Notes under the pieces: generated by a model
Told to the model about the DNA's origin: nothing
Seen by the model: only the letters and a program-made list of their open reading frames with translations
Databases searched by the model: none
Made by a program: the position numbers and the translations under genes
Assembly: GCA_010015655.1 (NCBI GenBank)
Contig: ML976673.1
Span: forward strand, 576,615-640,614
DNA length: 64,000 nucleotides
Direction of reading: 5' to 3'
From: Bimuria novae-zelandiae CBS 107.79
Lineage: Eukaryota > Ascomycota > Dothideomycetes > Pleosporales > Didymosphaeriaceae
Part shown: one piece after another, positions 1 through 11,829 of the stretch
How positions within the stretch are numbered: the first letter of the stretch is position 1
Layout: the number at the start of each line of letters is the position of its first letter

Positions 1-431
1 CTTACCATGATGTTCCCCTCATGTGCGTCAGACACATTTATATTCGCTTGTTTAGTTGGCGCGCCCGTTGTACCAGGAACTTTATCATTGAAGGTACTCT
101 TGTGGCCTAATAAGGCTACCGTATTACGGGGGAGTGGTACGAACTTACGTGGAACCCAGTCGACAATGTGGCAAGTACTTCAACCATGTTGGTTGCCGCG
201 AGCTGATACCGTTTCAAGCCCACTACTATTGTCCTTCGCAAGGGACCTCCGGAAAGTCTAGTAGACGTTGAAACATTGACAAGTTCGTAATGACCAATTG
301 TTTCGCTCCATTGCTGACACGATGAAGCTAATGCCACCGGTGGATCCTTTGCCTAAACTGTATCTCAATCCTTGGAGCCTAATTCAGACTACGTTCTAGA
401 ATTCAGACGTGAAGATGAGTTGAATTACTAG
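1..431 (+). other. upstream part of the split membrane-protein gene; exons not resolved
   Basis: No complete coding exon can be fixed here. The open frame that starts at 432 is closed upstream by a TAG at 429-431, so it must be joined to an exon further left through an intron ending near 431 (..ACTAG) or 444 (..CTCAG). A Cys/Tyr-containing stretch at about 92-262 in another frame could be an upstream exon, but I see no recognisable domain. The true start codon probably lies outside the window. Confidence 0.3.
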
Positions 432-1109
432 GATCAATTCTCAGTCGTGGCAGGAAGCGACGAGGTGGCTTCAGTAACTTCAAACGCGTCTGTTCCCGCG
501 TCGTTACCTAGTCCTTCTCCAGTCATCAGTTCCTCCACATCGGTGATGAATAGTCCGTCTCTTAGTACCACCTCAATCACAACTCCAGAAACGCCGAAAA
601 CCACACAAAAGCCCGACCAACCTTCGACAACATCCACGTCCGCTTCTGTTGATAGAAGCAGTGCCGCTAGCGATGTAACGGTAGCAGGCATTACGCCTAC
701 TACAACCCAATCCGGATTGCAAGCAAGCGATACAAGCACCGCGATCACTCCAACTCCATCCTCAGATAAGCCTAATGCCGGTGGACTTAGCGCTGGCGCC
801 AAAGCTAGCATCGGCGTAGGGGTCTCATTGGCATGTCTCATACTAGCGATAAGTGCTTTTTGTCTGGGCATCGCTGTTCGAAAGAAGAACAGCCGAACAC
901 CAGACAAAGAAGGTTTCTCGCAGGTTGGCATAGAGAAGCCCGAACTGGGCGGCAAAGAGGTCCACAAACATCACATTACGCCAGAAGTTGATGGTCGAGT
1001 TGTGACAGCCACTCCGCCTAGCCACTCTACGCACATAGACATTCCGAAAAGACCCGAGGAGTTGGATTGTGTGCGTATAGATAGGGCTCCAACAACCCAC
1101 GGAAACGAG

Positions 1110-1134
1110 CAGAGTTGCCAACAATCAATCAATC
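1110..1134 (+). repeat. left terminal inverted repeat of the hAT element
   Basis: 25 bp, exact reverse complement of 4240-4264. Preceded directly by the target duplication GAAACGAG. Confidence 0.95.
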
Positions 1135-1894
1135 TATTAATCAATTAGTATTTTTGCTCAAATTGATCCTATCAATCAAATCAATCTCTCTCTCTCTCTA
1201 TAACCAATCAGTTTAGTTTTTTCCTATTTTTTTGATTGATTGATAAATTCTTTTAATCTATTTTTACGCCGTATTTAACGCTAAGAAGGCCTTTTAAAGC
1301 AGTAATATTAATAAGTATAGTTAATTATATATATTATTAGTATTAGTTATTTAGTATTTTTAGTAATTTCCTAATTAAGTAATTAGCTAGCTTAACACCC
1401 TAATTTTAGCGCGTTTGCCCTCTCTATTAATACTCTTTCTTACCCTCCTCCCACACTCTCTCGCACCCTCTCTCTTACACGTATATAATAGCCTTAGGTT
1501 TACAAAATAAAAGCAAAAGGAGCTTTCTAAGTATAGTAAAAAGGCTAATAGCGTTACTAGTCGTTGCGCCTAGCTTATAGAGTACATAGGACCCGCTAGT
1601 AACTTAAGGTAGCTAGAGCTTTAAGACTAAGCTCCGGGACCTTAACGCTATAGCTTTTAACGCAGAGTCTTTACTCTTAATTAACACGCTCTTAAGGCTC
1701 TTAAACGTATTAACGCCCTTTTATAGGCTACTAGAGACACTAACGCCGTCCTTTTAAGCTATATTAAGTAAGGCTACTACTACTTCCTTAGTTGCCTCCT
1801 TACCTAGCTCTAATAGCCCTAGGCTCGAATTTAACGCTTAGTTTACTAATAACTTTAATAGTATTAACTAGGCAAGATTACTATAGTATATAAA

Positions 1895-4090
1895 GCCTCT
1901 ACGTACGTAGAGGTTTAAGAAGTCCTCGCTCTATAATTACGGGTATCGCGTTACTCTCCGGGCAAATATGTAGCGTATATTTTTCGTCTACCGCTATTGC
2001 TATATATACAAAGTACCTAGTAATTAATTTATTAAAGAGACGACAAGCTCTACATCGTCGGCATGGAACCATGTAGAGCAGAGACGGCCAGGCTATAGGC
2101 ACTTTCGCCCGGGCAAATAATTAACTCTATTAGAGTTAGGGTAGCGTACTCTTGCTAACCTTATAAGCGCCGGCGTTAGCGTGCTGTAGGAGGTATCTAA
2201 CGCCCTAAGAAACTTTAATTAATAGCGTTTTTAACTCGCTCTAGTTAGCTAGCTTACTAAGAATAATTACCTACTACGCGAAGTAAAGACGCTGTCCTTT
2301 TAAAAGCTTTTACGCGCTGCTAACCTAGAGGCTAAGCTAGCTACTTTTTAGAGCTATATAACTATCGCTACCTTCCTATTAAGGTTATACGTAAATTTAT
2401 AGCTTTATATACAAACTAAGCTCGCTCGCGCCCTTAGCAAAATCCATATTAGCTTTAATAGCTAGTCTATAAAAGGCGGTAAGAGTGCGTTTTATAGGCT
2501 TATCGCTTACTACGTTAATAGTTATAGCAAGCTCTGCGACCTGCCTTTTACCCTCTCTTAACTTAGTAGTGCGTATACAGGCGAGAAAGTCGCTATAGTT
2601 ATTATTAAGACGCTACAGGCCTTTAGTATTAATAGTAGCTTAGTTAGGTACTTTATACTTAATAATACGATAAATAATAATACAGCCCTTAAGGCGCTAG
2701 GCGCCTATTATAGCTTTGCCTTATAAGATTAACGCCTCCGCTGCTCACCTCACTCGCTTAACTTAGTAAGGCAAACTATAATATTTAGAACTAATAAAGA
2801 CGCCTTTAATAATAACACCTTATAGTTTAGACTCGAGGAGAAATACCTACGCGAGTAGCGAGAAAAGGGCCTTATTAAAGTCCTTATAAACGTTATACTC
2901 TTAATATTAACGCCTTAGTAATATAACCTTTTTAACAACTTTTAACGTTTAACACGCGAGGTAGGAGAGCCTCTATAGCTTTTTAAACCTATTAAGCCTA
3001 TTATTACTCGCTAGAATAGCTACCTTAACTTTATAGAGAGAGTAGTCCTCCTCTACTGCGTAATTAATGCTCTTATTAATTATAGGGTAGAGAAGGCGCT
3101 ATAGGATAAGTCTTTAGCTCGCGCGCATGGCAGGGCTCTTATTAATAAAGCACCTATAAAAAGCCTCACCGCTACTAATTAGGCTATAATTAGTTAGTAT
3201 ATTAAAGTCCTCTAGCCCTTAAAGGAGGCTATAAAGAGACTTAAAGGCTATAGCGACTCTAGCTATTTTAGTGCAATCTACGAGATATATTTTACTTTTA
3301 AGTACCTTTTCTCCTACTTTAAGTAGCTTGTTAAGAGCTTTTAAGATATTAATTTTAATAAGCCTAACGCTCTAGAGGACTACTTAAAAATTAATATAAT
3401 TATAGCCTACTTAAAGCTTTTAAAGTATTATAAGCTCCTTAAAAAGACGCCTGTTTATTACGCCTTTATAGTCCTCTACCCTTACTATAAGTACTACTTT
3501 GTTAACGCATGGACTGGAGAGTATAAAGTTTAGCTTAATTAAGCTAATTAGCAATTCTAAAAGCTCTAGGCTATATATAAATTAAAAGACGCTTGCCCTA
3601 TTATCTCTCTTACGCGCAAATAAGTAAAGCGCGTTAGTAATATTAATAACTACGCTAAGTTACACGTTAAGCCTCTAAAAGCTAAAACTTCTACTCCACT
3701 TGTTAATAGTACTAACAAGTTTAATTACTAGTAGTATAACGAACTTAGCGTCCCTAAGGATCACGTATACTATATAGATCTTATTAGGTATTAGGTATTT
3801 CTCCGCGATTAATATCCCTGCCTTTCTTAGTTTACTATTAATCTCCTCTTGATCCTAGCGTCCTCTTGTTACTGTAAGAGAATGTTTTCTAAGGTTAGCG
3901 ATATAATAGAGCTAAAACGTTAAAAAATAAGCCCTTAAATGCTCTCCACAATCACGTGCGTACGGAGTTGGCTAAGAGCTGGATACTCTCCACCCCAGGA
4001 GACCCCGGACGGCGAGCTCCTAGTAGAGCTCTCAGAGCTCGAGATGCACGATATCTATCAGGTATCGCAGTGGGATGACCCTGTCTAGCT
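1895..4090 (+). pseudogene. hAT transposase relic (BED-like finger and hATC dimerisation region)
   Basis: Degenerate plus-strand coding sequence. Around 1915-2110 the reading KSSLYNYGYRV..FFVYRYCYIYK.. ..TTSSTSSAWNHVEQRRPG keeps the outline of the N-terminal BED-type zinc finger of fungal hAT transposases. Around 3770-4090 the reading YPCLS..FTINLLLILASSC, then CKRMFSKVSDIIELKR..ISP, then RSWLRAGYSPP matches the C-terminal hATC dimerisation region (family pattern YP.L, ASS, ERMFS, R..ISP, W...G). Most in-frame stops are TAG or TAA where the family has Trp or Gln, the expected product of CpA-to-TpA change. The middle is too damaged to place the catalytic residues. Confidence 0.75.
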
Positions 4091-4239
4091 CGTGCTGTAC
4101 ACATTTTATCTTAGCGCGATTTTTTAATTAATTAATTAATTAATTATTAATTAAAAAGCCTTAAAATTGACTATTAATTAATTAATTAGTAACTCGAGGT
4201 CCTCGACGATCAATCAAATCAATCTCAGCCCGAATTTTT

Positions 4240-4264
4240 GATTGATTGATTGTTGGCAACTCTG
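4240..4264 (-). repeat. right terminal inverted repeat of the hAT element
   Basis: 25 bp, exact reverse complement of 1110-1134. Followed directly by the second copy of GAAACGAG. Confidence 0.95.
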
Positions 4265-4512
4265 GAAACGAGGGTGAACCCCCACCCAAAGGAGAGCTCC
4301 AAGGGCTCGGCGCGAACACGAAAGAGGCTAACGGCATTTCGTTGCCTACACGAGCGCTCTCCAATATTCAAACACAACATATAGTATCACCGAACACGTC
4401 GGCGTTGGAGACCGGCCCCGATGGCGTGGTCACCGCTGTCAACGCATACGATGATCCACGCTTAGTTCAGAACCCGTGGGCACAGGATCCGTCCGACGAC
4501 CGTCCTGGCTAG

Positions 4513-5876
4513 TTTTTGGGCTGGCAGAGTGCATACCCTTATCCAGTATCCAGATTCTTTTTCGCGTGTTTAAGATACACCGTTTATGGCAGCGCATAGC
4601 CGCTTGGTTCGGGGAAACTTGGACGCACAGGTGGCCCGGAAAGAATTGGTGAAAGGCTCATCTCAGAGTATCCATTGCGACCACCATTCCGCCTTCCAAA
4701 AGCATTGAATTGAGCTCCTTCCCTGGTCGATAATGCCTCCGGGCGCGAACGGCTGGCTCTTAGAAGAGCTATGCGCCTTTACTGCCGTCGCAGCAGTGCA
4801 AAACAAATTAATCTGGTAACCTTTATATGTGGTCATTTATTTGGACGAAGAAAGAGGAATCAATTGATCGTTTCCTCGTCTCGTCTCCTACCTAGGTATC
4901 TGCATTGTGGGTGCAGCCCAAGTTTTGTGTTCAGTACTGTGCCGCGGATGCGGATCGGCTCGCCAAAGACCGGTTGAAACTTCATCAAGATAGCAGTGCG
5001 AGATTTTATTCAGAAACAGCCGGAAAGTATGTTCCTGTTCGGCTTCTGCTCTATCAATGGCTTTGATATATTCTGCGATGTGAGACACATGGAAGCGGAG
5101 GTAAATCAGCCAGCTCAACACTAGTACTAATATAGCGCAAGCGTCATCTTACATAAGTAACACTAGCGCTTCATCCTATCCTTGATCCATCGCGCACTTC
5201 ATTCAGAACAGCCAAGAACGACGCGAGAATGTTTCTTGACTCATGAAAACTGCCTGTCCGTCCTTCTCCTTCGATAGTTAAAGCATTCTAGGTCGGTACC
5301 AACCATGGAAGGGTTGGCACCTGGGTATAGTATTGCAACGTCTATTGGTTCGAAACTTTCAGCTATCTAGTAAATTGCTGACACAGGCTTAGTAGTGGAC
5401 AGGTATGCACTGAGTCATGTGCATTCGCCAAGAACTGAGGGAAGAAACATGCAAGGGTGCCTTGCATATCTACCTTTCTACAACCTAAGCGGTACATTCA
5501 GGTCATTGAAGACGATAAAAGAGAAGCTTAGAACAAACAGTCTCAAGTACTCAATTGAACGTGTACTTGGACTATAACAACGTTATATGGAAGGCAAAAT
5601 ACGAATACTTCGACCTCATATCGTCTCCCAAGCTAGACACCTGCCTACTTTGCACTAGCGCGGGGCTACGTTTACCGTCATCTAAGTTGCTAAGCTAATG
5701 CTTACCCTACTATAAACACCTCGCCAAGCGACGCTGTCAGGTCTAATGTCACTCGGTTACCAGCGGGCGGGAATATTATCTGGGACTGATAACCACTGCA
5801 GCATATATTCGTGGCTCCATCTTTCAATTCAAGCTTTTGATCTCAGTACGATTGATTAGAGGTTCAGAAGCACAGA
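4513..5876. other. intergenic, no gene seen
   Basis: Between the split membrane-protein gene and the P450. Only short open frames with no recognisable domain or consistent splice pattern. It contains the P450 promoter at its right end. No repeat or RNA gene was recognised. Confidence 0.5.
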
Positions 5877-7506
5877 ATGTTTGACCCGCTGGTTGAGAGA
5901 GTAGGGCTACTTGCTCTTCTTGCGTTGTCGCCGGTCTTAGTAAGTAGATCATCGCGATCTGAATGGTGAAATAACGTGCCAACTGGATTCAGATATGGAT
6001 TTCCACGGCCGTCTACCGGCTCTATCTCCACCCCTTAAGGCATGTTCCCGGACCTAAATCATGGGCTATAAGCCGAATCCCTTTCATACGGTCTTTCACA
6101 GCAGGGACAGCTGTGCAAGACATAGAAGTGCTCCATCGTAGGTATGGTCCTGTTGTCCGTACGCAACCGCATGCCGTTAGCATCGCCCATCCGAATGCTT
6201 GGCAAGATACTCAGGGCGCCCGGACTAGTAGCAGAGGCAAACCATACCTGAAAGACTCAACTTGGTGGAAGTCAATGTCTTCTGCATCCCAATCCATCGC
6301 GACGGCGATTGACCACGACAAACACGCCCGCATCCGCAAGACTCTAGCACCGGCTTTTACGCCTCGGGCTTTAAAGCAGCAAGAATCGTTACTCCAAACC
6401 GGCGTCGCCCTATTGATACAGAGGTTTCATGAGAAAATAAAGAACGCCGATGGAACAAGCGACCCATTCGACATAATTCCTTGGTTCAATTTTACCGCTT
6501 TCGATATTTTCGGCGACATCGGGTACGGCGAGACTTTTGACTGCCTAGAAACATCAGATTATCATCCTTTCGTACAACTCATCTGCGATAGCCTGCAGCC
6601 AAACGCTATTAACATCAGTATACGGTTGTATCCTCTATTGGATGCCTTCTTCAAGAAGTGGGTCTTCCCATACATGATGAATGAAAAGCAGAAAAAGTAC
6701 GGTACAGCGGTCGTTGAAAGAGTCAACCGCCGACTAGGCTGGGAAGTCGCCCGGCCGGATATAATGAGCTATGTCATTGCCGGGAACGAGAAGGGAACAA
6801 TGACGCCGACCGAAGTCCATGCAACATTTCAAACATTGACACTAGCGGGAAGCGAGACGACAGCAACGAGCTTATCCGGCACCATGAATCTGTTACTGAC
6901 TCATACACAAGCATACCGTAAGCTCGTGAGCGAGATCCGTGGAGCTCTGGATAAGGAAAGTGATATTACACTTGACGCTATCAAAGATCTGCCTTACCTG
7001 AATGCGTGTGCAAACGAAGCGATGCGACTCTGTCCAGCTACACCTTTTACCATGCCACGAGTAGTTCCTACAAGCGGCGATATGGTCTGTGGGACATGGA
7101 TTGCTGGCGGTGTAAGTTGCCACACCTTCGTTTTACCTCCCCGTCATCTGATTCGTCACAGACTAGTATTTTTATCCTCCCTTGGGCTGTCTATCGCGAT
7201 CCCAACCTCTGGCACGATGCGGCAGGTTTCCACCCTGAACGTTGGCTCCCTGAGGCGCAGGATGAAAAGTCTCCATTCTTTCACGATCGTCGTGACGCGC
7301 TGCATCCATTCGGCGAGGGCCCAAGGAAGTGCATTGGGATGCATCTCGCGTGGGCAGAGATTCGGCTTATTTTGACACGGATGCTGTGGTCTTTTGATTA
7401 CGAGCTTGTGGGAAAGGCGGTCGAATGGGAGCGACAGAAAGTCTACGTGTTGGTGGAGCGCGAGCCCCTGATCGTCAAGTTGCGACAGAGAATTAACGCG
7501 AGGTAA
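5877..7506 (+). CDS. cytochrome P450, CYP65-like (isotrichodermin C-15 hydroxylase-like group)
   Basis: Haem-thiolate monooxygenase, expected in the ER membrane and inserting one oxygen into a small lipophilic substrate. Three exons: 5877-5939, 5993-7111 and 7162-7506, joined by introns 5940-5992 and 7112-7161 (both GTAAGT..AG), giving 508 residues, normal for the family. Residues 1-45 form the membrane anchor, followed by the YRLYLHPLRHVPGPK hinge. The I-helix has AGSETT (about 306-311), the K-helix EAMR, then PERW, and the haem loop FGEGPRKCIG with the axial cysteine at about residue 451. All core motifs are intact. The start is chosen because the first ATG opens a hydrophobic anchor joined in frame by a clean intron. 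The closest family by eye is CYP65, often found in secondary metabolism. The neighbours (a membrane protein and a dead permease) do not form a recognisable cluster, so the substrate is unknown. Confidence 0.93.
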
Positions 7507-7947
7507 GGGGGACGGACTGTAATACGCTACACTGACCTCGCACAAGCATTAAAGTGGCAACCATGGCTAATAAAGCGGAGTTTTGTTAAACTTTACTTAT
7601 TATTTTGACCTTATCGGCGGCACAGTCGTTCAGCGGCACAGTCGTAATTAGTGCTGTATGGCGCTAGCGCTTGGCCCTCTTCCAATCGATGTACAGCGAT
7701 GAGTTATGCGTCCTGAACTGGAACACAGTCTTCTTGCATTTTCCCACTCGTGGCTAAATTAGGTCGCCGTCGATTGGAGCAAGGGTCAAGTCGACGACCT
7801 CAGAAAGCGGCGCGCATGTGTCCCTACATTTTCTGGCGCCACCTTGTATCAGTTGCCGCGCGAGAATTATGTATCACCAGTCCCGCGTCCATAACTTCGC
7901 ATTGGAGTGGCTCGCACAGAGAACGACACCCACGAACGCTCCTCAAA
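7507..7947. other. intergenic, no gene seen
   Basis: P450 3' flank and upstream region of the next gene. A 12-bp direct repeat CGGCACAGTCGT occurs twice within 30 bp near 7617-7645. Nothing else stands out. Confidence 0.5.
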
Positions 7948-9851
7948 ATGGGCTTCTCACTGTATGACAACCTAAACAAGATAAGCGACCTCAAACCCGC
8001 AAAGATGAAGTTGCTGCCGGCGACGATACGCCAACCTCTCCCCAGTCCGATTATCCCTCCAACAGCTCCAGGCAGTCTGTTCACTACCGAAGCGCGTTCA
8101 ACTTCATCATCATTTCTGTTCTCTGTCTCGTGACGGTGATTGGGAGCATAGTCTGGCTTGCCAAAGTCAACCTCCAAGGATATCACAAAATCGGTTTTAC
8201 CTCTCGGGTCATCGGAGGGAAGCTCTCACAAGGACAAGCCAAAGCTGTAGATGTTGTCTGCAGCGCTGTCCTGGCCCTACTACTTTTAGCTACCGTGAAC
8301 TACTTCTGGTTCGCCACTTTGCGCGTCATCACGGTCTACGAATCCAACCGCGGGACTAGTCTGAACGCAACAATCACAGCAAGCTCAATGACTTCCGGTA
8401 CCTACAACGCTTTTGTCCTGACGAGGCTTTTCACGAGCGGACAGTTGAAGCTTTGTTTGTTCGCGGTGGTTTTATTTTTAGCCGCAATTTCAAAATCTGC
8501 GCTCTCGAATATCATTGCATACGAAGCTTTTGATAGCCCAATGGACACGCATGTAACATTGGAACCGTCAGTCGGGATATCACTGAATGGCTCTTGGTTT
8601 GATTCTGGTCGCTACAACTACACGCCGAAGCAATATGCAGGTTTCGCTAGTCAAACTCTTGCGATGCTCATTGATCTGGAACTCTCGGAGCCTCGAAATA
8701 GACTTGAAAATGACGGCGGATACTACATTGGTATTGATTCTACGACATCCTCTGTGAATTCTCTTCCCGCAAACCTAGTGGACTTATACAACATACCCGG
8801 CTACCGTTTATCGATCGACTGCATAGCGAAGGCCCCAGAAACATTGGGCGTGATACAGATGGGTGAATCCTCCTACACAATTAACGTCAATGTCAATATG
8901 ACTGACTCCGCCACGCCAATGTTGTTCAACTCCGAGATCCCAGGCCAGACAAGCAGCCTTACGGGTGCTTACAACGAGGAATACCCCTTCGTTTCTTTCG
9001 GAATGCAGGGAGTCTATCTGGGATTCCTCGATAGCTTCAACCTTACTGGCTCCTCTAATGAAACGGCCTTTGGAAACATGACCTACAGCGCATTCAACAT
9101 GGCCGGCATGGGGGCGTTCCCGGGCTCAGACGGATTCTCGGGAACAAAGTCAATCATATCTGTACATGGTCTACATTGCCAGATTTTCCGGGAATCGGGT
9201 TTGCATAACTTGACCCGAGAAGCGAACCAGCCCTGGCGTCGGGGCTCAAGCCAGTATTCGGGAGAGAAGCATCAATTCGTGTTGATGATCTCGGACTGGC
9301 AAAAGAAGCTTAACTACCATTCCATCAATGGTACTATAGCGGGATATGGTCCTCCCCTAAGCTCCAGTTCTCAAATATGTCAAACACTTCCCAATAACAA
9401 CTGTACGTTCGATTACAAGGATTTGGCGGAGAATTTCCTATACGCTGCTGGAGAGGTCGAGCGTATTGCTTTCGAAGCCAAAGGCACTGACCTTGACCGG
9501 GAAACGATCGATACGATAGCCTACAGCGTTGACGCCACCTCAACCGAGCAGCGATACCGGATTACGTACGTACCAGCAATCCTTCTTGTTGCAATGGTCC
9601 GCATCAGAGTCGCTTCGATTATTCCACTCGTTCTTTTTCTGATGTACTGTCAAACTCCAGCCGTAAAACATTGGAAGGTTGCACACCCGCTGCGACTCCT
9701 GGTAGATGCAGTAGATGGCTTGCGCCACGATACTAAGACACAAGACGTCCATCATATGACAGATGCCGAGCTTGAGACCTGGGCGAAGAAGGTCAAGATT
9801 AGCTATGTTAGGGGCCAAACCGGAGATGAGATGGTTTTGAAAGCGTATTGA
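7948..9851 (+). CDS. uncharacterised fungal multi-pass membrane glycoprotein
   Basis: I do not recognise a named family. The main open frame runs from about 7968 to the TGA at 9849-9851 (about 625 codons) and has no in-frame ATG at its left end. A 5' exon is therefore likely, and the ATG at 7948 followed by a small intron is one option. Visible features are a polar N-terminus; a hydrophobic segment ending in SVLCLVTVIGSIVWLAKV (about 8100-8160); a second (CSAVLALLLLATVNYFWF) and a third (LKLCLFAVVLFLAAISK); a long loop of about 330 residues with at least nine N-glycosylation sequons (NGSW, NYT, NMT, NLT, NET, NGT, NCT) and several cysteines; and a C-terminal hydrophobic pair around YVPAILLVAMV and IIPLVLFLMYC. 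The tail VKHWKVAHPLRLLVDAVDGL looks conserved in similar fungal proteins. The loop is probably extracellular or lumenal. The function is unknown. The frame is open throughout, unlike the pseudogenes to the right. Confidence 0.7.
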
Positions 9852-10167
9852 GACGGGTAGATCGACCGGATATATCAGGAGCGACAAACCTCCAAGTTTT
9901 GTCTACCAGGGCTCCTGGCCGACCGAATGGGATGCATGCTGTTGGTGTTTGACTTGGGGTATGGGGCATTTTAAGTTCTTTTTCTTTCCCAATCAGTATC
10001 GACTCAAGCATTGTTATTAGCGAGCATCAGCGAGCATCTTTGCGCTTTCTCTCTTTGCAATATGGTCACATTGTGTCAAACTGGCTATTGATCGTAGTCT
10101 CTGAAACTGCCAGGCTTCCTGGAGTTGTGGGTAGTAGGTGTCAAGCTCATACGATCATTCTATAGTC
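9852..10167. other. intergenic, convergent 3' ends
   Basis: Lies between the plus-strand membrane protein and the 3' end of the minus-strand permease relic. No gene or repeat recognised. Confidence 0.5.
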
Positions 10168-11823
10168 CTACCATAGCTGCACAAGGGTATAGAACCTCCT
10201 CAGCCTCGACTGCGAGTAATACAAATCCAGCGCATAAATTTCCTCTTCACCCAACGTGCGACACGCTGTACGCAAATCCACTTTCGCGGGATCCCGCATC
10301 TTCGTCCGAAAAATGATTTTGTATGCGAGTCCAGAGAAGACGATAAGCAGTAGGCCGATCACGTAATGAAAGAAAGAGTATACCGAAGGTGAATCCGCGC
10401 CCTAAAAACCATCAGGACCACACTAGTGTCAGATCGCAGGATGAACTTACAATAGGGTACAAGCCCAAGTAAAATGAGCAAGCTGTGTACAAAGCGCCAC
10501 GTGTGAGTAGCAAAATCGATGGCATAGGCCATAGCGTACACTTCCATGCCAACGGCTCGTTGAACAATGGATCGTTCTGTGCGTCGAGTGCAGCTCGGAA
10601 GCGGAAGCTTATGATCGCAACGACTACCCAGACCATAAAGTAGCCGGTACTTGCAATCTGGCCCAACCATGTGAACACTTCGATTCCACCTGCGCTCATA
10701 TTGCAGTATGTCAATGCGATCGCTGCAAGTAGGGTGACCGCGACCTAATATCGTGGGCGACCCTTCGAATCGACCTTCGCGAACCACTGCTGTATAAGCT
10801 GCTGGTGTGACATGAAGCGCAGCATGCGCGATGCGATGAATATAAACTCGGCACCGATGGAGGGCACGGCGATAAGGATGACACAATTGAGGAAGTCTGG
10901 GAGGCCAGTGATGCCTGACTCATTGAGCGCCATGACGAAAGGTGACGCGGTTACTCCAGATGCGCCGTAGAGCGAAGGGGAGTCGGCGGGGACAAGAAGG
11001 CTTATGAAGATTATGCAGACCATGTAGATCGTGGTCACGCGAACGGGAATGAGCAATGCGGTATGGCCGACCGAGTAGCGCGGAGATTTAGCCTCGCCAG
11101 CGAGAAAGCCGGTGAAGGAATTGTCTACGATCTAATGAGTCTTCATACATGTGGCAGTACAGAATCGTTGCTGGGTTTGATGGCACCTACCTCCGATGGC
11201 AAGGACAGCGAGTAGAACTGAGCTAGAGAAGCCTTTGAACCCGTTTTTGAACGGCTCTTCTTTCTAGCCTTCGCCATGGTGGACATAGCCCTTTGGCCCC
11301 GCACCAAGAACCATAGTGAAACCAGCGAAGACGAAGATCAGAAGTGCGATAAACTTGAGGATAGCGGCGCAATATTCAAACCAGCCAAACCAGACACTCG
11401 GCAGCATAAACATGCCTACCATGACGACGAGGAAAACGGTGTCTAACTCCTTTGTCAATCGATTATTGGGGCACATAGAGAGCCCGGCCGCAAAAGCCAG
11501 AGTCGGGTCCACAAAACGGTCCGCGTATTCGATGAAGTTGGCAGATACCGGGAAGGATATCGAATCTCGCTCACGGTTTGTAGCATGCCCTAGACGCACG
11601 TACACACTACGAGAAAGCCCAGGACCAGCGACCCCGGACCGCCGTTGAGTAGATTCGTTCCTGTAGATATGAATAGACCAGCTCCAATCTGACCACCTAG
11701 GGACAAGACATGGATTTGGCGGGGTGTAAAGGAGCGACGGAATTCTCCATGGTTGTCGATATCTTGGACGGTTCGGTGGGCAGCGTCATCGCATGGCCAG
11801 GCGCTTTCTCTAGCTCCATATTG
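10168..11823 (-). pseudogene. amino-acid permease (YAT/APC family), disrupted
   Basis: On the minus strand the sequence reads as a fungal amino-acid permease: FTPRQIHVLSLGGQIGAGLF (TM1), GGPGSLVLGFLVV (TM2), VFLVVMVGMFMLPSVWFGWF, DNSFTGFLAGEAKSPRYSVG, ESGITGLPDFLNCVILIAVP and WLGQIASTGYFMVWVV, ending ..FYTLVQLW at 10168. The family transports amino acids across the plasma membrane with about 12 TM segments. Breaks: TGG (Trp) codons replaced by TAG near 11593, 11263 and 10746; a frameshift near 11570, just after VSEI; and a shortened or garbled stretch near 11470-11500, where the family has about 20 more residues around the W-S-M-W motif. No in-frame ATG was found at the expected N-terminus. 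Introns with good GT..AG ends remain (about 10404-10452 and 11130-11190), so decay is recent relative to gene structure. All three nonsense changes are of the CpA-to-TpA type. Confidence 0.88.
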
Positions 11824-11829
11824 AGCCGA

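Larger units (their letters stand above)
1110..4264 (+). mobile_element. hAT-superfamily DNA transposon, RIP-decayed
   Basis: This 3155-bp element has perfect 25-bp terminal inverted repeats (1110-1134 and 4240-4264, beginning CAGAGTTGCCAACAATCAAT) and an 8-bp target duplication GAAACGAG (1102-1109 and 4265-4272). Eight-bp duplications and CAGAG-type ends are the hAT signature. The interior is extremely TA-rich with stop codons in every frame, as expected after RIP. Only about 80-150 bp at each end keep normal composition. A transposase relic can still be read on the plus strand (see next entry). The element is non-autonomous now. Confidence 0.93.
432..4512 (+). pseudogene. Ser/Thr-rich single-pass membrane protein, C-terminal part, split by a hAT transposon
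   Basis: Two blocks of one gene flank the transposon. Block 1 (432-1109) encodes a long Ser/Thr/Pro-rich stretch, then one hydrophobic helix (core GVGVSLACLILAISAFCLGI, about 810-870) followed by a basic RKK stop-transfer signal and a cytoplasmic tail. This is the layout of fungal Mid2/WSC-like cell-wall sensors and related anchored glycoproteins, though no WSC domain is visible here. Block 2 (4264-4512) continues the tail for about 80 codons to a TAG stop. The 8-bp target duplication falls on whole codons, so the tail reads ..HGNE then GEPPP.. once the element is ignored. As it stands the first block runs 11 codons into the transposon (QSCQQSINLLIN) and stops at 1146-1148, losing the last 80 or so residues. 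The N-terminus is missing or outside the window. A shortened protein with its membrane anchor could still be made. Confidence 0.75.

Noticed and set aside
432..967. Minus-strand frame of 177 codons opposite the Ser/Thr-rich protein
   Set aside because: The plus strand has a coherent Ser/Thr-rich stretch plus membrane helix and continues across the transposon; the minus frame has no domain.
4120..4190. TTAA-type simple repeat as a regulatory or origin sequence
   Set aside because: Lies inside the RIP-decayed hAT element and is explained by CpA-to-TpA change plus slippage.
5340..5362. tRNA B-box-like GGTTCGAAAC sequence
   Set aside because: No paired T-stem, no A-box at the right distance and no acceptor stem.
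10359..10923. Alternative minus-strand frames of 175 and 70 codons within the permease
   Set aside because: They are shifted frames of the broken permease; the permease frame has the family motifs.
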